Below are positions 44,092-52,524 of a DNA stretch of 64,000 nt, piece by piece. The DNA is taken from the NCBI RefSeq assembly GCF_002159645.1, contig NZ_NFJB01000021.1:1-64000 (forward strand), read 5' to 3'. This DNA comes from Parabacteroides sp. An277 (GTDB taxonomy: Bacteria > Bacteroidota > Bacteroidia > Bacteroidales > Tannerellaceae). Within the stretch, counting starts at the first letter, position 1. Every line of letters begins with the position of its first letter. The translations under genes and the position numbers were made by a program. The notes under the pieces are model-generated. The model worked only from the letters and a program-made list of their open reading frames with translations. It was not told where the DNA came from and ran no database searches.

Positions 44092-46014
44092 ATGGGAAAG
44101 ATTATAGGAATCGACTTAGGAACAACCAACTCGTGTGTAGCCGTTTTGGAAGGTAACGAACCGGTTGTTATCGCAAATAGCGAAGGTAAAAGAACTACTC
44201 CTTCTATCGTGGCATTCGTAGAAGGTGGCGAACGTAAGGTAGGTGACCCGGCTAAACGTCAGGCCATTACAAACCCGCAGAAGACGGTGTTCTCTATCAA
44301 GCGTTTCATGGGTGAGACGTTCGACCAAGTACAGAAGGAAATCGCCCGCGTACCGTACAAGGTAGTTCGTGGCGACAATAATACACCGCGTGTAGATATC
44401 GACGGTCGTCTCTATACGCCGCAGGAAATCTCAGCAATGATTCTGCAGAAGATGAAGAAAACAGCTGAAGATTACTTGGGACAGGAAGTAACGGAAGCCG
44501 TTATTACGGTACCGGCATACTTTAGCGACGCACAACGTCAGGCTACGAAGGAAGCGGGTGAAATTGCCGGTCTGACGGTTCGCCGTATCGTAAACGAACC
44601 GACCGCTGCCTCTTTGGCTTACGGTTTGGACAAGGCCAACAAGGATATGAAGATTGCCGTATTCGACTTGGGTGGTGGTACGTTTGATATCTCTATCTTG
44701 GAATTGGGCGACGGCGTGTTTGAAGTGAAATCAACCAACGGTGATACACACCTGGGAGGTGATGACTTCGACCATGTCATTATCGACTGGTTGGCAGAAG
44801 AGTTCTTGAAAGACGAAGGCGTAGACTTGCGTCAAGACCCGATGGCATTGCAACGCTTGAAGGAAGCTGCTGAAAAGGCAAAGATTGAATTGTCGAGCAC
44901 GACAACCACAGAAATCAACTTGCCGTACATCATGCCGGTAAACGGTGTGCCTAAGCACTTGGTAAAGACCTTGACGCGTGCTAAGTTTGAGCAACTGGCC
45001 GATAGCTTGATTCAGGCATGTATTCCTCCTTGCCAGCAGGCGTTGAAGGATGCGAACCTGAGCACATCGGAGATCGATGAAGTGATCTTGGTAGGTGGTT
45101 CGACGCGTATTCCGGCCGTACAGGAAATCGTACAGAAGTTCTTCGGTAAGGCTCCGTCTAAAGGTGTGAACCCGGATGAAGTAGTCGCTGTAGGTGCTGC
45201 TATTCAGGGTGGTGTCTTAACGGGCGAAGTGAAGGATGTCTTGCTGTTGGATGTGACGCCGTTGTCATTAGGTATCGAGACAATGGGTGGCGTGATGACG
45301 AAGTTAATCGAAGCCAACACAACCATTCCTACCAAGAAGTCGGAAGTGTTCACCACAGCTGTAGATAACCAGCCATCGGTAGAAATCCACGTATTGCAGG
45401 GTGAACGTTCGTTGGCTAAAGACAATAAGTCTATCGGCCGCTTCCACTTGGATGGCATTCCTGCCGCTCAACGGGGTGTACCTCAGATTGAAGTAACCTT
45501 CGATATCGATGCCAACGGTATCTTGAATGTATCGGCTAAGGATAAAGGCACAGGTAAAGTACAGAGTATCCGTATCGAAGCATCCAGCGGTTTGAGCGAG
45601 GACGAAGTAAAACGGATGAAAGAGGAAGCTGCAGCCAATGCAGAAGCCGATAAGAAGGAAAAGGAACGTATCGATAAGTTGAATCAGGCCGACAGCATGA
45701 TTTTCCAGACGGAAAAGCAACTGAAAGACCTGGGCGATAAGATTCCGGCCGACAAGAAGGCTCCGATTGAAGCTGCATTGAATAAGTTGAAAGAGGCACA
45801 CAAAGCACAGGATGTAGCAGGTTGCGATGCAGCCATGAACGAACTGAACGCCGTGTTCCAGGCTGCCAGCCAAGAAATGTACAACCAAGGTGGTGCACAA
45901 GCAGGCGGCGCTAACTTCGGAGGCGCACAAGGCAATCCGAACGCAGGCAATGCCGGCAATAACAACAACGGTAAAGACAATGTAACGGATGTGGACTTTG
46001 AGGAAGTGAAGTAA
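44092..46014 (+). CDS. dnaK: Hsp70 chaperone DnaK
   Basis: A 640-residue cytoplasmic chaperone, full length. ATPase domain (about 1-375): [20 protein letters not shown] at the N-terminus, [18 protein letters not shown] near 190, [14 protein letters not shown] near 330. Substrate-binding domain (about 385-500: [20 protein letters not shown]), helical lid, a Gly/Asn/Ala-rich tail and the C-terminal [10 protein letters not shown] that contacts co-chaperones. Gene order lacks grpE or dnaJ nearby, so dnaK is transcribed alone, as the terminator at 46039 suggests. Confidence 0.98.
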   Translation: MGKIIGIDLGTTNSCVAVLEGNEPVVIANSEGKRTTPSIVAFVEGGERKVGDPAKRQAITNPQKTVFSIKRFMGETFDQVQKEIARVPYKVVRGDNNTPRVDIDGRLYTPQEISAMILQKMKKTAEDYLGQEVTEAVITVPAYFSDAQRQATKEAGEIAGLTVRRIVNEPTAASLAYGLDKANKDMKIAVFDLGGGTFDISILELGDGVFEVKSTNGDTHLGGDDFDHVIIDWLAEEFLKDEGVDLRQDPMALQRLKEAAEKAKIELSSTTTTEINLPYIMPVNGVPKHLVKTLTRAKFEQLADSLIQACIPPCQQALKDANLSTSEIDEVILVGGSTRIPAVQEIVQKFFGKAPSKGVNPDEVVAVGAAIQGGVLTGEVKDVLLLDVTPLSLGIETMGGVMTKLIEANTTIPTKKSEVFTTAVDNQPSVEIHVLQGERSLAKDNKSIGRFHLDGIPAAQRGVPQIEVTFDIDANGILNVSAKDKGTGKVQSIRIEASSGLSEDEVKRMKEEAAANAEADKKEKERIDKLNQADSMIFQTEKQLKDLGDKIPADKKAPIEAALNKLKEAHKAQDVAGCDAAMNELNAVFQAASQEMYNQGGAQAGGANFGGAQGNPNAGNAGNNNNGKDNVTDVDFEEVK

Positions 46015-46038
46015 ATCACTTCTCCACACAATACCCAA

Positions 46039-46076
46039 GAAAATCCATGTGGCCTGGCTACATGGATTTTCTTTTT
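46039..46076 (+). terminator. intrinsic terminator of dnaK
   Basis: GAAAATCCATGT (46039-46050) pairs with ACATGGATTTTC (46060-46071) over 12 bp, with a 9-nt loop, followed by TTTTT. It is 25 nt after the dnaK stop. Confidence 0.88.
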
Positions 46077-46082
46077 ATATAC

Positions 46083-46907
46083 TCACCATCCAGCCAACGG
46101 AATCTTCCGCACAGGAGGCGGAAAGGCGGCATCAATCGCCTGCCAATCTTCTTCTGTCAAGACAAGGGAAAGACTCCCATAATTTTCTTCTACATGGAGC
46201 ATGTGGCTCGCTTTGGGAATAGGCATCACGCCTGGGCGGCGCATCAGCCAGGCCAGTATCACTTGCGTAGGCGTAGCTCCGTGCCGACGGGCAATTTCCT
46301 TCAACGTTTTATGATTTCTTAACTGCCCTTCTCCCAACGGCGTATAGGCCATGACGGGTATCCGATGGCGTTCGCTCCACGGAATAAGGTCGTATTCAAT
46401 ACCCCGGTTTCCCAGATTATACAACACTTGATTGGCAGCACACTCTGCACCATTGGGAAGCGAAAGGATGTGCTCCATATCAGCCACGTCCAGATTGCTC
46501 ATGCCCCAATGCCGAATCTTACCCTCCTTGCGTAGTTCTACCAGCGCACGGACAGTCTCGGAGAAAGGATACCGTCCAATCCAATGCAACAAGTAGAGGT
46601 CAATATAATCCGTCCCGAGCCGGCGCAAACTCCGTTCGCAAGCCCGCTTCGTCCCTTCATAACTGGCATTGCTGGGCAACACTTTGCTTACAATAAAGGC
46701 TTTGTCCCGACACGGACGCACGGCCTCGCCCACCAGCTCTTCCGTGCCATACATTTCAGCGGTATCGATTAGCGTCAATCCCAACTCAATACCCCGGCGC
46801 AAAGCCTGTATCTCTTCGCTCCGCCTACGTCCCCCCATTTGGTATGTGCCTTGTCCGAGCGGACAAATCTGTTGCCCATCGGGAAAAGTAATCAATCGTT
46901 GTTCCAT
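46083..46907 (-). CDS. aldo/keto reductase
   Basis: A 274-residue NADPH-dependent oxidoreductase with (beta/alpha)8 fold. The catalytic tetrad is visible: Asp 48 and Tyr 53 (IDTAEMYG), Lys 75 (VSKVLP), His 108 (YLLHWIG). The start at 46907 (MEQRLITFPDGQQ) follows a GGTAGGAAG ribosome-binding site and avoids overlap with the upstream flavodoxin gene. It is 14 nt after that gene, so the two form an operon. Physiological carbonyl substrate unknown. Confidence 0.92.
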   Translation of the reverse strand: MEQRLITFPDGQQICPLGQGTYQMGGRRRSEEIQALRRGIELGLTLIDTAEMYGTEELVGEAVRPCRDKAFIVSKVLPSNASYEGTKRACERSLRRLGTDYIDLYLLHWIGRYPFSETVRALVELRKEGKIRHWGMSNLDVADMEHILSLPNGAECAANQVLYNLGNRGIEYDLIPWSERHRIPVMAYTPLGEGQLRNHKTLKEIARRHGATPTQVILAWLMRRPGVMPIPKASHMLHVEENYGSLSLVLTEEDWQAIDAAFPPPVRKIPLAGW

Positions 46908-46921
46908 CTTCCTACCAGCTA

Positions 46922-47536
46922 TTACCGTATAAAGCTCGTCATAATCCCTTGCTCTCGCATAGGTATCGACTGTCCTCCGTTCTTCAGGCTTTTCAACACC
47001 CACGCCATATTATTCCCCAGCGTCCGCATGGTCTGCAATCCTTCGGCATCCTGCCAAGCTTCTCCACACAAACGACCATGTACGCTGTTCCAGTATTGAG
47101 AACTGACAACTGGCATATTACTAATTGTAAAATACTTGTTCAGGCGGTCAAACGTCGCACTCGCCCCTCCTCGCCTGCACACAGCTACCGATGCCGCAGG
47201 TTTATATTGCAACAAGGACGAGGCGGAATAGAATAGCCTGTCAAGCAAAGCGCAAAGCGAGCCGTTAGGTCCTGCATAATAAACAGGAGAACCAATGACG
47301 ATGCCATCCGCACGCTCTAACTTTTCCCTTACCTTATCATACAATTCATCCCTGAACACGCACCTGCCCAGTTCCATGCATCGGTTACAAGCAATGCAAC
47401 CTTGCACCGCCTTTGTACCAATAGACACGATTTCTGTTTCTATCCCATTTGTTTCAAGCGCCTTCGCTACTTCCGACAAGGCAATGAACGTGTTCCCCTC
47501 GCCCCGCGGACTTCCATTGATTAATAATACTTTCAT
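46922..47536 (-). CDS. flavodoxin-like NADPH-dependent FMN reductase
   Basis: A 204-residue flavoprotein: LLINGSPRGEGNT at the N-terminus binds FMN phosphate, IVIGSPVYYAGPNGSLCALL near residue 80 completes the fold. A Cys cluster GCIACNRCMELGRC (C47, C50, C53, C59) matches iron-sulfur flavoproteins of the WrbA-like/NADPH-dependent reductase group. ATG at 47536 is preferred to the TTG one codon before. First gene of the operon with the aldo/keto reductase. Confidence 0.88.
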   Translation of the reverse strand: MKVLLINGSPRGEGNTFIALSEVAKALETNGIETEIVSIGTKAVQGCIACNRCMELGRCVFRDELYDKVREKLERADGIVIGSPVYYAGPNGSLCALLDRLFYSASSLLQYKPAASVAVCRRGGASATFDRLNKYFTISNMPVVSSQYWNSVHGRLCGEAWQDAEGLQTMRTLGNNMAWVLKSLKNGGQSIPMREQGIMTSFIR

Positions 47537-47563
47537 CAAATATCCTCCGTATTTTTATCTAGG

Positions 47564-47571
47564 CAAAAGTA
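47564..47571 (-). promoter_or_regulatory. -7 promoter element for flavodoxin-AKR operon
   Basis: TACTTTTG on the minus strand, 27 nt before the ATG at 47536. Confidence 0.5.
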
Positions 47572-47641
47572 ACGTAAAAGCCCCACAACAGCATTGCCGT
47601 AAAGCTCAATATGCATTGCTGGAAAGCTCTATGCCATGTCA

Positions 47642-48058
47642 TCAAGGAAGAGGTTCGTCCGAATCTGCAACCTCAATCCACTCCAAATCCTTATCAATCA
47701 GGGTCCGTTCCGTAATCTTATTATGCAATCCCCGGCGATATTCCGGGATAAAACGAACCCGGACATCCGTAATCATATCTGCCTTAAGCTCTTCTGGAGT
47801 ATCCGTACCCTTCTTTTTCGTCTGGCACTTCAAATAAAACGTACCAACCCCTTTCAATTTAACAGACCTTCCTGCGGCCATTAATTCACCTAACACACCT
47901 CCTAATTGTACCAACACGGCATACACATCGCCCGGACTTACCGTAGAACGCTGCGCTAAAATATCAGCCACATCGTCTATTGTCGCCGGCTTTTGCAGAT
48001 TCACGGCCACCGCATGCCATTTCCCATCGCTCAATTTCTTCTTCTTAAAAAAAGCCAT
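47642..48058 (-). CDS. HU-like DNA-binding protein
   Basis: A 138-residue basic protein of the Bacteroidota HU/IHF-like family: AFFKKKKLSDGKWHAVAVN, ATIDDVADILAQRSTVSPGD near residue 26, SVKLKGVGTFYLKCQTKKKG near 72, VRVRFIPEYRRGLHNK near 105. The ATG at 48058 is supported by a strong GGAAAGGAGA ribosome-binding site; an upstream GTG is discarded. It is shorter than the HU-like protein at 42948 and lacks its C-terminal domain. A palindromic array lies upstream. Confidence 0.83.
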   Translation of the reverse strand: MAFFKKKKLSDGKWHAVAVNLQKPATIDDVADILAQRSTVSPGDVYAVLVQLGGVLGELMAAGRSVKLKGVGTFYLKCQTKKKGTDTPEELKADMITDVRVRFIPEYRRGLHNKITERTLIDKDLEWIEVADSDEPLP

Positions 48059-48110
48059 ATCAAATCTCCTTTCCACAATAATGATTATCTCATTTCAGTA
48101 CTAAGAACTA

Positions 48111-48199
48111 GCAAAAGTGCCGCTTTTGCTATACAAAAGTGCCACTTTTGACTGGCAATATCGGCACTTTTGCTATCCATCATCGGCACTGATGCTATC
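48111..48199. repeat. 22-23-bp inverted-repeat array near HU-like gene
   Basis: GCAAAAG-TGCCG-CTTTTGC (48111-48129), CAAAAGT-GCC-ACTTTTG (48134-48150), TCGGCACTTTTGCTATC (48161-48177) and TCGGCACTGATGCTATC (48183-48199) repeat at 22-23-bp spacing. The first two are hairpins, the last two share flanks. It lies between the rplQ terminator and the HU-like gene. Confidence 0.75.
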
Positions 48200-48241
48200 T
48201 CTTACTGCAAAAATAACTATTTCTTTCCAGACTGGCAATCC

Positions 48242-48284
48242 GCAAAAAAGAAAACCGTTCGCCATCCCAAAGGATAACGAACGG
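48242..48284 (-). terminator. intrinsic terminator of the ribosomal operon
   Basis: On the minus strand CCGTTCG (48278-48284) pairs with CGAACGG (48255-48261) with further pairing of ATCC and GGAT inside, followed by TTTTCTTTTTT. It lies 35 nt beyond the rplQ stop and closes the long operon. Confidence 0.87.
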
Positions 48285-48318
48285 CCCATCAATATAGCTC
48301 GAATAGAATAGTTCTTTA

Positions 48319-48816
48319 TTATTCAGCCGCTTTCTCTTCTGAAGCCGGAGCTTCCACTGCAGCCTCCGTAGCCGGAGCTTCAGCAGCAACCGTCGATTTC
48401 TTACGAGAACGACGCGTACGAGTTGTCTTCTTAGCAGCCGTATCTTTCTTCATATTATCGTTGTAATCAACGAGTTCAATGAAGCACATAGCCGCATTGT
48501 CACCCAGACGATTTCCCGTTTTGATGATACGCGTATATCCACCCGGACGTTCCGCAATCTTCTGAGAAATTTCCTTAAACAACTCCGTTACAGCATACTT
48601 ATCGTGCAAAGTAGCAAACACCATACGACGTGAATGCGTCGTATCATCCTTTGAACGCGTAATCAACGGTTCTACGAATTTACGCAACGCCTTAGCCTTA
48701 GCCACCGTTGTAAAGATTCGTTTATGTTTGATTAGCGAACAAGCCATGTTTGAAAGCATCGCGTTACGGTGAGTGCTTGTACGCCCTAAATGATTAATTT
48801 TTCTATTGTGTCTCAT
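48319..48816 (-). CDS. rplQ: 50S ribosomal protein L17
   Basis: A 165-residue L17. Conserved core 1-120 ([40 protein letters not shown]) plus a 40-residue low-complexity tail rich in Lys, Ala, Glu, longer than the ~120-130 residues of many bacteria and common in Bacteroidota. Last gene of the operon, 7 nt after rpoA. Confidence 0.97.
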   Translation of the reverse strand: MRHNRKINHLGRTSTHRNAMLSNMACSLIKHKRIFTTVAKAKALRKFVEPLITRSKDDTTHSRRMVFATLHDKYAVTELFKEISQKIAERPGGYTRIIKTGNRLGDNAAMCFIELVDYNDNMKKDTAAKKTTRTRRSRKKSTVAAEAPATEAAVEAPASEEKAAE

Positions 48817-48823
48817 CGTTTAC

Positions 48824-49816
48824 TTATTCTTTATCTAATTTATATTTCGAGATATCCATACCGAATGAAAGGTGCAAACTTTCCAGCAGTTCGTCCAACT
48901 CAGTAAGAGACTTCTTACCAAAGTTGCGGAACTTCAACAAGTCATTCTTATTGAATTTCACCAATTCACCCAATGTCTCCACATCAGCCGCCTTCAAACA
49001 ATTCAAAGCACGGACAGAAAGATCCATATCAGAGAGCTTGCTCTTCAGCAATTGACGCATATGAAGCACTTCTTCATCGAATTCCTCATTTCCATCATTG
49101 TCGACCGTCTCGATGGCAATCTTCTCATCCGAGAACAACATAAAATGATGAATCAGAATTTTCGCTGCTTCTTTCAAAGCTTCTTTCGGATGAATAGAAC
49201 CGTCTGTGGCTATTTCAAGAACCAACTTTTCGTAGTCCGTCTTCTGCTCAACACGGAAGTTTTCAATCGAATACTTGACGTTGCGTATCGGCGTATAAAT
49301 GGAATCGATTGCAATAACATGCACATCGTCATCCGGTTTCCGATTCTCATCCGCCGGAACATAACCACGCCCCTTATTAATCGTCAACTCAATTTGAAAA
49401 CTAGCATTCGGATCCAAATGACAAATAGTCAAATCCGGATTCAAGACATCGAATCCTGTCAACTGTTTACCTATATCACCGGCGTTGAACACTTCCGAAC
49501 CCGAAACAGTAATACTTACTTTTTCATTCTCAATGTCATCCACAATATGTTTGAAGCGCACTTGCTTCAAATTCAAGATAATGTTCGTTACATCTTCAAT
49601 CACGCCAGGAATCGTATCAAATTCATGATCAACCCCTTCGATTTTGATAGACGTAATAGCAAACCCCTCCAATGAAGACAAGAGAATTCGGCGTAAGGCA
49701 TTACCAATCGTAATGCCATAACCAGGCTCCAACGGACGGAATTCGAACTTGCCGAAAAAATCATCCGCTTCCAACATTAATACTTTATCGGGTTTTTGAA
49801 ATGCTAATATCGCCAT
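48824..49816 (-). CDS. rpoA: RNA polymerase alpha subunit
   Basis: A 330-residue alpha subunit. N-terminal dimerisation and assembly domain (about 1-230: [20 protein letters not shown] near 34) and C-terminal DNA-binding domain (about 255-320: [39 protein letters not shown]) joined by an acidic linker. It sits between rpsD and rplQ as in most bacteria. Confidence 0.98.
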   Translation of the reverse strand: MAILAFQKPDKVLMLEADDFFGKFEFRPLEPGYGITIGNALRRILLSSLEGFAITSIKIEGVDHEFDTIPGVIEDVTNIILNLKQVRFKHIVDDIENEKVSITVSGSEVFNAGDIGKQLTGFDVLNPDLTICHLDPNASFQIELTINKGRGYVPADENRKPDDDVHVIAIDSIYTPIRNVKYSIENFRVEQKTDYEKLVLEIATDGSIHPKEALKEAAKILIHHFMLFSDEKIAIETVDNDGNEEFDEEVLHMRQLLKSKLSDMDLSVRALNCLKAADVETLGELVKFNKNDLLKFRNFGKKSLTELDELLESLHLSFGMDISKYKLDKE

Positions 49817-49827
49817 GGAATCAATTA

Positions 49828-50433
49828 TTATTTAGAATACAACTCTACGATCAACTGTTCTTTGATATTTTCAGGGATATCAGCTCTTTCAGGCAAGTGT
49901 AACAATTTACCACTCATAGAAGCCTGATCCCATTCAATCCAAGGATATTTACTGTGGTTGAAACCAGCCAATGCATCCGCAATCACTTCCAAAGACTTAG
50001 ACTTTTCACGAACACCAATAATCTGACCGGGCTTAACCGCATAAGAAGGAATATTTACCACTTGACCATCAACCGTAATATGACGGTGAGAAACCAACTG
50101 ACGTGCTGCAGCACGTGTAGGAGCTATACCTAAACGATATACAACATTATCCAAACGGCCTTCCAAAAGTTGCAACAGAACTTCACCTGTAATACCTTTT
50201 GAACGAGAAGCCTTCTCAAACAAATTTCTAAACTGTCTTTCTAAAACGCCATAAGTATATTTAGCTTTCTGTTTCTCACGAAGCTGAATGCCATACTCAG
50301 ATGTTTTTCTTTTACGAGTATTACCATGCTGTCCAGGAGGATAATTCTTCTTAGAAAGAACTTTATCCGCACCGAAGATAGCCTCACCAAACTTACGGGC
50401 AATTCTTGTTTTTGGTCCAGTATATCTTGCCAT
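49828..50433 (-). CDS. rpsD: 30S ribosomal protein S4
   Basis: A 201-residue S4 that binds 16S rRNA and nucleates small-subunit assembly. The S4 RNA-binding domain is at about 90-155 ([32 protein letters not shown]). The N-terminus lacks the zinc Cys cluster, so this is the zinc-free form. It is preceded by the largest gap in the operon, which may carry an S4-binding leader. Confidence 0.97.
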   Translation of the reverse strand: MARYTGPKTRIARKFGEAIFGADKVLSKKNYPPGQHGNTRKRKTSEYGIQLREKQKAKYTYGVLERQFRNLFEKASRSKGITGEVLLQLLEGRLDNVVYRLGIAPTRAAARQLVSHRHITVDGQVVNIPSYAVKPGQIIGVREKSKSLEVIADALAGFNHSKYPWIEWDQASMSGKLLHLPERADIPENIKEQLIVELYSK

Positions 50434-50560
50434 TTTCTTATTGTTTTTTTAATGTTCTAACAGAATCGGAATCATGCAGCCGCGATTACAGAGAGGATAA
50501 GGTCAATATGCAATCAAAATCACAATTCCTGATTCTATATTCAAGAAACTAAATAATTAA
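50434..50560 (-). promoter_or_regulatory. candidate S4 (rpsD) leader structure
   Basis: A 127-nt gap in an otherwise compact operon. On the minus strand the outer stem pairs AGAATCAGGAAT (50525-50536) with ATTCCGATTCT (50462-50472), with one bulged A; an inner stem pairs GTGATT (50518-50523) with AATCGC (50482-50487). S4 is a known autoregulator in other bacteria; this assignment is inference. Confidence 0.45.
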
Positions 50561-50950
50561 TTATACTCTTCTCTTCTTAGGAGGACGACAACCATTGTGT
50601 GGCAATGGAGTAACATCAATAATTTCTGTCACCTCAATACCTGCACCATGAATAGTTCTAATAGCTGATTCACGACCATTACCTGGTCCCTTTACATACA
50701 CTTTCACCTTACGCAAGCCCAAATCATAAGCCACTTTAGCGCAATCCTGCGCCGCCATTTGAGCAGCATACGGAGTATTCTTCTTCGAACTTCTAAAACC
50801 CATTTTACCAGCAGAAGACCAACTGATAACCTGCCCTTCGCTATTTGCTAAGGACACAATAATGTTATTAAAAGAAGAATGAATATGAGCTTGACCGAAT
50901 GCATCAACTTTTACATTTCTTTTCTTTGCTGCGACTGTTTTCTTTGCCAT
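50561..50950 (-). CDS. rpsK: 30S ribosomal protein S11
   Basis: A 129-residue S11 of the platform of the small subunit. Landmarks: [20 protein letters not shown] near 22 and the conserved C-terminus [17 protein letters not shown]. The ORF starts 13 nt after rpsM. Confidence 0.98.
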   Translation of the reverse strand: MAKKTVAAKKRNVKVDAFGQAHIHSSFNNIIVSLANSEGQVISWSSAGKMGFRSSKKNTPYAAQMAAQDCAKVAYDLGLRKVKVYVKGPGNGRESAIRTIHGAGIEVTEIIDVTPLPHNGCRPPKKRRV

Positions 50951-50963
50951 ATCTCAACTCTTA

Positions 50964-51344
50964 TTATTTAGTAGCTTTTTTCTTATTTGCAACTGTTTTC
51001 TTCTTTCCCTTGCGTGTACGAGAATTATTCTTCGTCTTCTGTCCCCGCAAAGGCAATCCCAAACGATGACGAACACCTCGGTAGCAACCAATATCCATCA
51101 AGCGCTTAATATTCAATTGAACCTCGGAACGTAAATCTCCTTCAACTTTATATTCAGCACCAATTATTTCACGAACTTTAGCTGCTTGATCATCTGTCCA
51201 ATCTTGGACTTTGATATCACGATCAATTCCTGCTTTCGCCAAAATAGAGTTAGCTGCACTACGACCAATACCATAAATATAGGTCAACGCTATTTCACCT
51301 CTTTTGTTCTGTGGTAAGTCAACACCAACTATTCTTATAGCCAT
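50964..51344 (-). CDS. rpsM: 30S ribosomal protein S13
   Basis: A 126-residue S13 that contacts the large subunit and P-site tRNA. Landmarks: [20 protein letters not shown] at the start, [20 protein letters not shown] near 93, and a Lys-rich tail. A TAnnTTTG match just upstream (51364-51371) could start a separate transcript for rpsM to rplQ. Confidence 0.98.
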   Translation of the reverse strand: MAIRIVGVDLPQNKRGEIALTYIYGIGRSAANSILAKAGIDRDIKVQDWTDDQAAKVREIIGAEYKVEGDLRSEVQLNIKRLMDIGCYRGVRHRLGLPLRGQKTKNNSRTRKGKKKTVANKKKATK

Positions 51345-51363
51345 ATCTACTTAAATTATTTTG

Positions 51364-51371
51364 CAAAAGTA
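51364..51371 (-). promoter_or_regulatory. possible internal -7 promoter element before rpsM
   Basis: TACTTTTG on the minus strand between the rpmJ stop (51378) and the rpsM start. The implied leader is short, about 13 nt. Confidence 0.35.
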
Positions 51372-51377
51372 ATAAAA

Positions 51378-51494
51378 TTATCCCTGACGTACCTTATACT
51401 TCGGGTTTTTCTTGTTAATTACATACAAACGTCCCTTTCTTCTTACTATTTTACATTCGGGAGTACGCTTTTTCAATGATGCTCTTACTTTCAT
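51378..51494 (-). CDS. rpmJ: 50S ribosomal protein L36
   Basis: A 38-residue gene found in the gap between infA and rps[21 protein letters not shown], then [18 protein letters not shown]. Of the four zinc ligands of classical L36 (Cys 11, 14, 27 and His 33) only Cys 14 remains, so this is the zinc-free form. It starts 11 nt after infA. Confidence 0.96.
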   Translation of the reverse strand: MKVRASLKKRTPECKIVRRKGRLYVINKKNPKYKVRQG

Positions 51495-51505
51495 ATTTCG
51501 TTATT

Positions 51506-51724
51506 TTATTTATATCTAAAAGCAATTCTTCCTTTCGAAAGATCATATGGAGACATTTCTACACGCACCTTATCTCCTGGTAAAATCTTAATGTAATGCA
51601 TACGCATCTTCCCAGAGATATGAGCGGTTATTTCATGTCCATTTTCCAGTTCCACACGAAACATCGCATTCGACAATGCTTCGACTATTACACCATCCTG
51701 TTCAATTGCTGACTGCTTTGCCAT
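51506..51724 (-). CDS. infA: translation initiation factor IF-1
   Basis: A 72-residue OB-fold protein that blocks the A site during initiation. Landmarks: [40 protein letters not shown] and the C-terminal [12 protein letters not shown]. It lies 9 nt after map, in the usual order for Bacteroidota. Confidence 0.97.
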   Translation of the reverse strand: MAKQSAIEQDGVIVEALSNAMFRVELENGHEITAHISGKMRMHYIKILPGDKVRVEMSPYDLSKGRIAFRYK

Positions 51725-51733
51725 ATTAAAAAA

Positions 51734-52519
51734 TTAAATTGCGTTACTGTCTAAAACCTCTTTGATATAATCAAATGAAGATAGAATCTGAGGTCCATCC
51801 GGGCGTATTGCAATGCAATGTTCAAAATGAGCTGAACATTTACGATCCTTTGTACGAACTGTCCAACCATCTCTTTCAAACACAACATTCTTACTACCCA
51901 TATTTATCATTGGTTCAATACATATACACATGCCGCTTTTTAATAAGGGACCGCATCCGCGTCTTCCGTAATTAGGGACTTCCGGTTCTTCGTGCATCTT
52001 TCGTCCAATTCCATGTCCGACTAACTCTCTAACAACAGAGTAGTTATGAGATTCACAATATGATTGCACCGCATGACTTATATCGCCCAATCGTCTTCCA
52101 TCTAACGCAGTTTGAATACCTAAATACAAAGCCTCCTTTGTTACCTTCAAAAGTTGCTTAACAGCATCAGTGACTTCACCTACACAAAAAGTATATGCAG
52201 AATCACCAACAAAACCATTCAATACTGTACCACAATCTATCGATACAATATCGCCTTCTTTCAAAATAGTTTTTGAAGAAGGTATACCATGAACCACTTG
52301 CTCATTAACTGATGTACAAATAGAATTAGGAAAACCGCCATATCCTAAAAAAGCGGGAACAGCACCATTGTCCCGAATAAATTCCTCCGCTACTTTATCC
52401 AATTGCAACGTCGAAACCCCCGGTTTTACATGTTTAGCAAGCTCACCTAACGTTTTTCCTACCAGTTGATTCGCTTCCCGCATCAACTCTATTTCTTCAT
52501 CTGTCTTAAAATAAATCAT
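51734..52519 (-). CDS. map: type I methionine aminopeptidase
   Basis: A 261-residue cytosolic enzyme removing the initiator Met. Metal-binding residues are seen in VSIDCGTVLNGFVGDSAYTF (two Asp, near 93-108), GHGIGRKMHEEPEVPNYG (His near 168), CIEPM (Glu near 204) and HFEHCIAI (Glu near 235). It follows secY after 5 nt. Confidence 0.97.
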   Translation of the reverse strand: MIYFKTDEEIELMREANQLVGKTLGELAKHVKPGVSTLQLDKVAEEFIRDNGAVPAFLGYGGFPNSICTSVNEQVVHGIPSSKTILKEGDIVSIDCGTVLNGFVGDSAYTFCVGEVTDAVKQLLKVTKEALYLGIQTALDGRRLGDISHAVQSYCESHNYSVVRELVGHGIGRKMHEEPEVPNYGRRGCGPLLKSGMCICIEPMINMGSKNVVFERDGWTVRTKDRKCSAHFEHCIAIRPDGPQILSSFDYIKEVLDSNAI

Positions 52520-52524
52520 AGAGA

